Source: Brevibacterium iodinum ATCC 49514
GTDB lineage: Bacteria > Actinomycetota > Actinomycetes > Actinomycetales > Brevibacteriaceae
Reading direction: 5' to 3'
NCBI RefSeq assembly: GCF_900169265.1
Contig: NZ_FXYX01000007.1
Coordinates: 1-64,000, forward strand
DNA: 64,000 bases
The position numbers and the translations under genes were made by a program. Below, one piece after another: positions 59,935 to 64,000 of this stretch. How positions within the stretch are numbered: the first letter of the stretch is position 1; each line of letters begins with the position of its first letter. The notes beneath the pieces were generated by a model, which worked only from the letters and a program-made list of their open reading frames with translations, was not told the DNA's origin and searched no databases.

Positions 59935-60336
59935 TCACCGGATGTTCGGGTTAGTATTCACCATCGCGGTCGCTGCCCGCTGGAAGTAGTCCCAGAGCAT
60001 CTCGTCGTACAGCGGCGGCAGGCTCACGTCGTCAAGAGCCGCACGCATGCACCGCAGCCAGCGGTCCCGGGCATCGAAATCGATCGGATAGTCGAAATGC
60101 CGCATCCGCAGTCGCGGGTGACCTCGCTGCTCCTGGTAGGTCGACGGACCCCCGAAGTACTGCTCGAGGAACATCTGCAGACGTTGCTTCGCCCCCTCCA
60201 GCTCATGGCCGTCGGGATACATCGCAATGAGCTGAGCATCCGCATCGACATGCTGGTAGAACACGTCGACGAGGCGGGTGAACGTGTCATGCCCGCCGAC
60301 AGCCTCGAAGATGGAACCGTCAGTTGTCTGCGACAT
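59935..60336 (-). CDS. glbO: Group II truncated haemoglobin (trHbO)
   Basis: 133 residues with the 2-on-2 globin pattern: VDVFYQHVDADAQL (B helix with the aromatic B10 region), YFGGPSTYQEQRGHPRLRMRHFDYPI (proximal His F8 in RMRHF) and DRWLRCM (Trp G8 of group II). It binds O2/NO and in relatives associates with membranes and respiration. ATG at 60336 after AAGGA is chosen; it overlaps the end of the MscS gene by 17 bases, so the two are cotranscribed. Confidence 0.92.
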   Translation of the reverse strand: MSQTTDGSIFEAVGGHDTFTRLVDVFYQHVDADAQLIAMYPDGHELEGAKQRLQMFLEQYFGGPSTYQEQRGHPRLRMRHFDYPIDFDARDRWLRCMRAALDDVSLPPLYDEMLWDYFQRAATAMVNTNPNIR

Positions 60337-61411
60337 CGCTCGATCCTTCACTGGGGGAGTCCTCCTGCACGGTGCTGCGGATCTCCTGGTCACCGGGCAG
60401 AGGCGAGGGATTCTCGGAATCCTCGGCGACGGCCGGAGCCATCGCCTTCTCCTGGGCGGGCAGGGTGCGCAGAACCGTCTCCTGCACCATACCGATCTGT
60501 CCGCCGCGCTTGGCCAGCTGGGTCATCAGTTCGGCACGGAAGGCACGCTCGACCATCCACTGCAGGTTCGGCTTGGTCTTGACCATGGTGCGGATGACCC
60601 GGTGGGAGCCCGACAGCGACTGGACGCCGGCGATCTCGGGATCCTCCAACATCGCATTGACCAGCTCGGGATCCTTCCGCAGAGAGCGCGTGATGTCCGC
60701 GGTCATCTCGCGGTACTCATCCATCGAGGTCCGGTAGTCGAGCGGGATGTCGAGCACGGCACGAGCCCAACCCTGAGACAGGTTGCCCACACGCAGGATC
60801 TCGCCGTTGCGCACATGCCACAGGGTGCCGGTGAGGTCACGGATCTGGGTGCGGCGCAGGCCGACGTCCTCGACTTCGCCGACGGCTTCGCCGAGGTCGA
60901 CGGTGTCACCGATTCCATACTGGTCTTCGATGACGATGAAGAATCCCGACAGGTAGTCGCGGACGAGCTCCTGAGCACCGAAGGCGATGGCAACACCGGC
61001 GATACCGGCAGAAGCGAGAATCGGGGCGATGTTGAAGCTCAGCGCATCGAGGATCATGAGGACCGCGATGACACTGACGAGGATCGTAGTCACCGACGAC
61101 AGCATGCGCCCCACGGTCTTCGCCCGCCGGGCTCGACGCTGCTTGATCGTCTGCTCATCGATCCCGGCCCGCTGGGCCTCCATCGCGGTGGCGGAGAACT
61201 TCGCTCGGCCCGCGCTTTCGGCCTTCTCGCTGCCGACCGTGCCCTTGGCCACAGCGGTGGTGAACCGGCGGAGGAAGAGCCGGAGGATGAGGTTGACGAC
61301 GATGGCGCCGATGATGATCACGGTGATCTTCAGCGGAGCGCCGAGGAGAAACATTGCCCAGTCGAAGTCACTTGCGTTCTGAACAGCGGAATCTATTGCT
61401 TCGGTTGTCAT
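60320..61411 (-). CDS. Mechanosensitive ion channel, MscS family
   Basis: 363 residues. Three membrane helices: about 25-48, 105-125, and the pore helix 130-155 with small-residue packing (ASAGIAGVAIAFGAQELVRDY). The beta domain follows (GIGDTVDLGEAVGEVEDVGLRRTQIRD). A charged, Pro/Ser-rich tail after residue 320 is not part of the canonical channel. It releases solutes on hypo-osmotic shock. It ends inside the start of glbO. Confidence 0.9.
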   Translation of the reverse strand: MTTEAIDSAVQNASDFDWAMFLLGAPLKITVIIIGAIVVNLILRLFLRRFTTAVAKGTVGSEKAESAGRAKFSATAMEAQRAGIDEQTIKQRRARRAKTVGRMLSSVTTILVSVIAVLMILDALSFNIAPILASAGIAGVAIAFGAQELVRDYLSGFFIVIEDQYGIGDTVDLGEAVGEVEDVGLRRTQIRDLTGTLWHVRNGEILRVGNLSQGWARAVLDIPLDYRTSMDEYREMTADITRSLRKDPELVNAMLEDPEIAGVQSLSGSHRVIRTMVKTKPNLQWMVERAFRAELMTQLAKRGGQIGMVQETVLRTLPAQEKAMAPAVAEDSENPSPLPGDQEIRSTVQEDSPSEGSSDVADN

Positions 61412-61423
61412 GATCTTTCGAGA

Positions 61424-64000
61424 CTAACTGTGAAGGTTCAATGATCCCTTGGAAGCGCTGGATACACGCTGAACCTGCAGCGCCCGCTTCGCATCGGCGA
61501 GGTTCTCCCGCATCAGCCGCACCAGGCCCTTCGGCGCTGACGGGTGATCGTCGAGCCACTGTGACGTGGCGTCGACTGTGGCAGAACTCACCGGTGGGTA
61601 CAGCCGCAGAGTCATCGTCTGCGCCATCTCCAGTGTGCGCGTCTCCCACCAGCCTGCCACCCGTGCGAAGTATTCGTCGGCGAACGTCCGCAGCGGTGAC
61701 TCTGCGGCGATGGAATCCCCGGAGGTCGTCTGCAGCCCGGTTCCGAAGCCGAGAGCGAGCGCCCCGAGTTCCGAGTTCGGCAGATCTGCATCGTCGACCA
61801 TTCGTGTGAAGGTCTGCGATTTCGACTCCGAGGTGGGGCGGCTGGCCCGTGCTGTCGCGGCGTGGCGGACGCCGGTGGCGCTGGGATCTCTGCGGCTCAT
61901 CTCCCCGACGATCGAATCGTCGACGGCGTCGTTCGAACACAGACCGATGATGATCTCCCATGTGAGATCGGTGTCCAGGGCGATCCCGTAGACGCGTTCG
62001 GTCTCCGGTCGCAGCCACGACTTCAGCCGATCCAACTGAACGGAGGTGGTCGCGTGACGGATGAATCCGCGCACGAACTGGAAGGCCTGGTCCGATCCTT
62101 CCTCGGTCGCCTCGAGGACCTCGATGAAACGGTCAGCCACCTCGGCGTGCATCGCCTCGCGCTCCTGCGGCGGCAGGTACGAGCTGACCGCGGTGTCGAG
62201 CTGGCGCATCTGTGTGAGCAGTCCGGAGGAATGGGTGATGGCGCCCAGGTGGGTGAGCACAGTGTTGATGTAGTCGTGGACGGGCCGTTCGCCGTCCCGG
62301 ACCTCATCCCACAGCGTTGCCAGTACGAGGAGCTGGGTGAGCGAATCGTCGAAGTCGCCCAGTCTGTTCGCCGCCGTGTCCATGCTGCGGGCGTCGAAGC
62401 GGACCTTCGCATAGCTGAGATCGGCGTCGTTGACGACGACGACATCGGGCAGAGCCAGGCCTCGGGCCTCGTCCACCTCTGCGGATTCTCCGTCGATGTC
62501 GAGGGGGAACGAATAGGTGCGTTGCAGACGTCCCTGTCCGTTGTCCGAATAGAATCCGACGGCCAACCGGTGCGGACGCAGCGATGGGGTCGGCTGACCC
62601 GGAATCGACCAAGGCTTCTGAGTCACGCGCAGGCTCGAGATCGTCTGCTCGTCCGTTCCCGATGCCTCTGCCGTGCCGTCACCGGCTTCGGTGGTGACGA
62701 CGGCTTCGAGGAGGTTGACCCCGGATTCCTCAAGCCACAGCTTCGACCAGCTCTCCAGATCCCTGCCCGAGGTGGCCTCGAGCTCGTTGAGGAGATCGGA
62801 GAGTTCGGTGTTCGACCACGCATGTTTGTCGAAGTAGCTCTTGAGGCCGGAGAAGAACTCCTCGCGACCGACCCAGGCCACGAGCTGTTTGAGCACGGAA
62901 GCGCCCTTGGCGTAGGTGATCCCATCGAAGTTGACCTCGACATCGGCAAGGTCGTCGATCGGGGCGACGATCGGATGCGTGCTCGGCAGCTGATCCTGCC
63001 GGTAGGCCCACGACTTCTCGATCGTGGCGAAGGTCGTCCACGCATCAGCGAATTCGGTGGCCTCGGCCGTCGCCAGCGTCGACATGAACTCGGCGAAGGA
63101 CTCGTTGAGCCACAGATCGTTCCACCAGCGCATGGTGACGAGATCACCGAACCACATATGGGCGAGCTCGTGGAGGATCGTGACGGTCCGGCGTTCGACA
63201 AGAGCCTCGGTGGGACGTGACCGGAACACATAGTTCTCGAGGATCGTCACGGCACCGGCGTTCTCCATCGCTCCGGCATTGAACTCGGGCACGAAGAGCT
63301 GATCGTACTTCTCGAACGAGTAGGAGACACCGAATTCGCGTTCGAAGAACTCGAAGCCGGCCTTCGTGATCCGGAACAGCTTCGTCGCATCGAGGTGTTC
63401 GAGCAAAGACGCGCGGCAGTACAGTCCCAGAGGAACAATCGAACCGTCGGAGGATGTCAGCTGCGAATGCACGGACTCGTACGGGCCGGCGATGATCGCG
63501 GTGATATACGACGAGATCGGCGTGGTCGGGGCGAACTGCCACACCGCCATGCCCTCCTGCGGTTCCTCTCCTAGCTCGGCGAAGGTCTCCTTCGGATCGC
63601 TCGGAGTCGGAGTGGGGGAGTTCGAGACGACGGTCCACTTCTCCGGTGCGATCACGGTGAAGGAGTACGGAGATTTGATATCGGGCTGCTCGAACACGGG
63701 GAAGACCCGGCGTGCGTCAGGGACTTCGAACTGAGAGTAGAGGTAGACCTCGTCATCGATCGGGTCGACGAATCGGTGCAGACCCTCTCCGGTGTTCATA
63801 TAGGTGAAATGTGCATCGACGATGAGTTCGTTCTCAGCGGCGAGGCCGGGAAGGGTGATGCGGGCCGGTGCGACCACCTCGGCGAGGTCGAGGTCGGTGC
63901 CGTTGAGGCGGACGCGCTCGACACTGGAGGTGATGGCGTCGATGAACGTCGTCGAGTCCGCTGTCGCAGTGAACCGGATACGTGAACGGACGCGGAAACT
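61424..64000 (-). CDS. pepN: Aminopeptidase N (M1), N-terminus cut by window edge
   Basis: 858 codons are present and the frame stays open to the window edge, so an estimated 40-50 N-terminal residues are missing. Zinc and exopeptidase motifs are GAMENAGAVTILENY and HELAHMWFGDLVTMRWWNDLWLNESFAEF (HExxH-x18-E). The C-terminal ERAP1-like helical domain fills the last ~350 residues. It removes N-terminal residues from peptides in the cytoplasm. It lies just upstream of the MscS gene on the same strand. Confidence 0.95.
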   Translation of the reverse strand, partial: SFRVRSRIRFTATADSTTFIDAITSSVERVRLNGTDLDLAEVVAPARITLPGLAAENELIVDAHFTYMNTGEGLHRFVDPIDDEVYLYSQFEVPDARRVFPVFEQPDIKSPYSFTVIAPEKWTVVSNSPTPTPSDPKETFAELGEEPQEGMAVWQFAPTTPISSYITAIIAGPYESVHSQLTSSDGSIVPLGLYCRASLLEHLDATKLFRITKAGFEFFEREFGVSYSFEKYDQLFVPEFNAGAMENAGAVTILENYVFRSRPTEALVERRTVTILHELAHMWFGDLVTMRWWNDLWLNESFAEFMSTLATAEATEFADAWTTFATIEKSWAYRQDQLPSTHPIVAPIDDLADVEVNFDGITYAKGASVLKQLVAWVGREEFFSGLKSYFDKHAWSNTELSDLLNELEATSGRDLESWSKLWLEESGVNLLEAVVTTEAGDGTAEASGTDEQTISSLRVTQKPWSIPGQPTPSLRPHRLAVGFYSDNGQGRLQRTYSFPLDIDGESAEVDEARGLALPDVVVVNDADLSYAKVRFDARSMDTAANRLGDFDDSLTQLLVLATLWDEVRDGERPVHDYINTVLTHLGAITHSSGLLTQMRQLDTAVSSYLPPQEREAMHAEVADRFIEVLEATEEGSDQAFQFVRGFIRHATTSVQLDRLKSWLRPETERVYGIALDTDLTWEIIIGLCSNDAVDDSIVGEMSRRDPSATGVRHAATARASRPTSESKSQTFTRMVDDADLPNSELGALALGFGTGLQTTSGDSIAAESPLRTFADEYFARVAGWWETRTLEMAQTMTLRLYPPVSSATVDATSQWLDDHPSAPKGLVRLMRENLADAKRALQVQRVSSASKGSLNLHS

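Overview
The window is high-GC actinobacterial chromosome, densely packed with core genes. Actinobacterial hallmarks include a fused 2-oxoglutarate decarboxylase/dehydrogenase (Kgd), the mismatch endonuclease NucS, a SigR/RsrA thiol-stress pair, a 24-codon bL37 ribosomal protein gene, a GuaB1-type GMP reductase, a MurA with Asp in place of the catalytic Cys, and a Rho with a long Arg/Asp/Asn-rich insert. Gene content and codon use suggest Micrococcales, most likely Brevibacterium; that genus call is inference from memory. There is no prophage, IS element, CRISPR array, rRNA operon or replication origin.

Layout. 1-1.2 kb: initiator tRNA (minus) and a YceI-family gene with a strong promoter/operator. 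1.3-6.3 kb, minus: DoxX-like, aroA, rsgA, hisN, aminotransferase, tightly overlapped. 6.4-7.6 kb: sigR-rsrA behind a SigR-type promoter, with the bL37 gene convergent. 7.7-12.1 kb, minus: kgd and an SGNH-fold protein without the nucleophilic Ser. 12.2-16.1 kb: guaB1 and two CNNM/CBS membrane proteins. 16.2-17.8 kb: M15 peptidase with MtrA-like sites, then tRNA-Arg(CCG). 17.9-22.5 kb: an ABC ATPase/FtsX-type permease pair and a CynX-type MFS transporter.

22.5-43.7 kb is a long collinear block: nrtL-lysA-hom-thrC-thrB-rho-prfA-prmC-tsaC-wecA-like-atpI-like-atpBEFHAGDC-DUF2550-murA. It matches the order I recall for Mycobacterium (argS to murA), with two differences: full-length argS is replaced by an ArgS-like protein lacking the catalytic core, and rpmE is missing between rho and prfA. 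The block joins aspartate-family amino-acid synthesis, translation termination, cell-wall precursor enzymes and ATP synthase.

43.7-45.3 kb is the only accessory-looking stretch: degenerate 39-bp tandem repeats, a solitary DUF559-like nuclease-fold gene and a 19-bp inverted repeat. 45.3-64 kb returns to core genes: nucS with a divergent zinc-ribbon protein, a DivIVA-type coiled-coil protein, thiolase, thiamine-binding protein, tRNA-Arg(TCT), a dynamin-like GTPase pair followed by an SSB, a lipoprotein, ettA, two thioesterases, a group II truncated haemoglobin, an MscS channel and a pepN that runs off the right edge.

I see no wholly new system. The best leads are the nucS/zinc-ribbon bidirectional promoter, the DynA/DynB-SSB cluster, the serine-less SGNH protein coupled to kgd, the catalytic-core-less ArgS relative, an apparent CTG start for prmC, and the repeat-flanked DUF559 gene.
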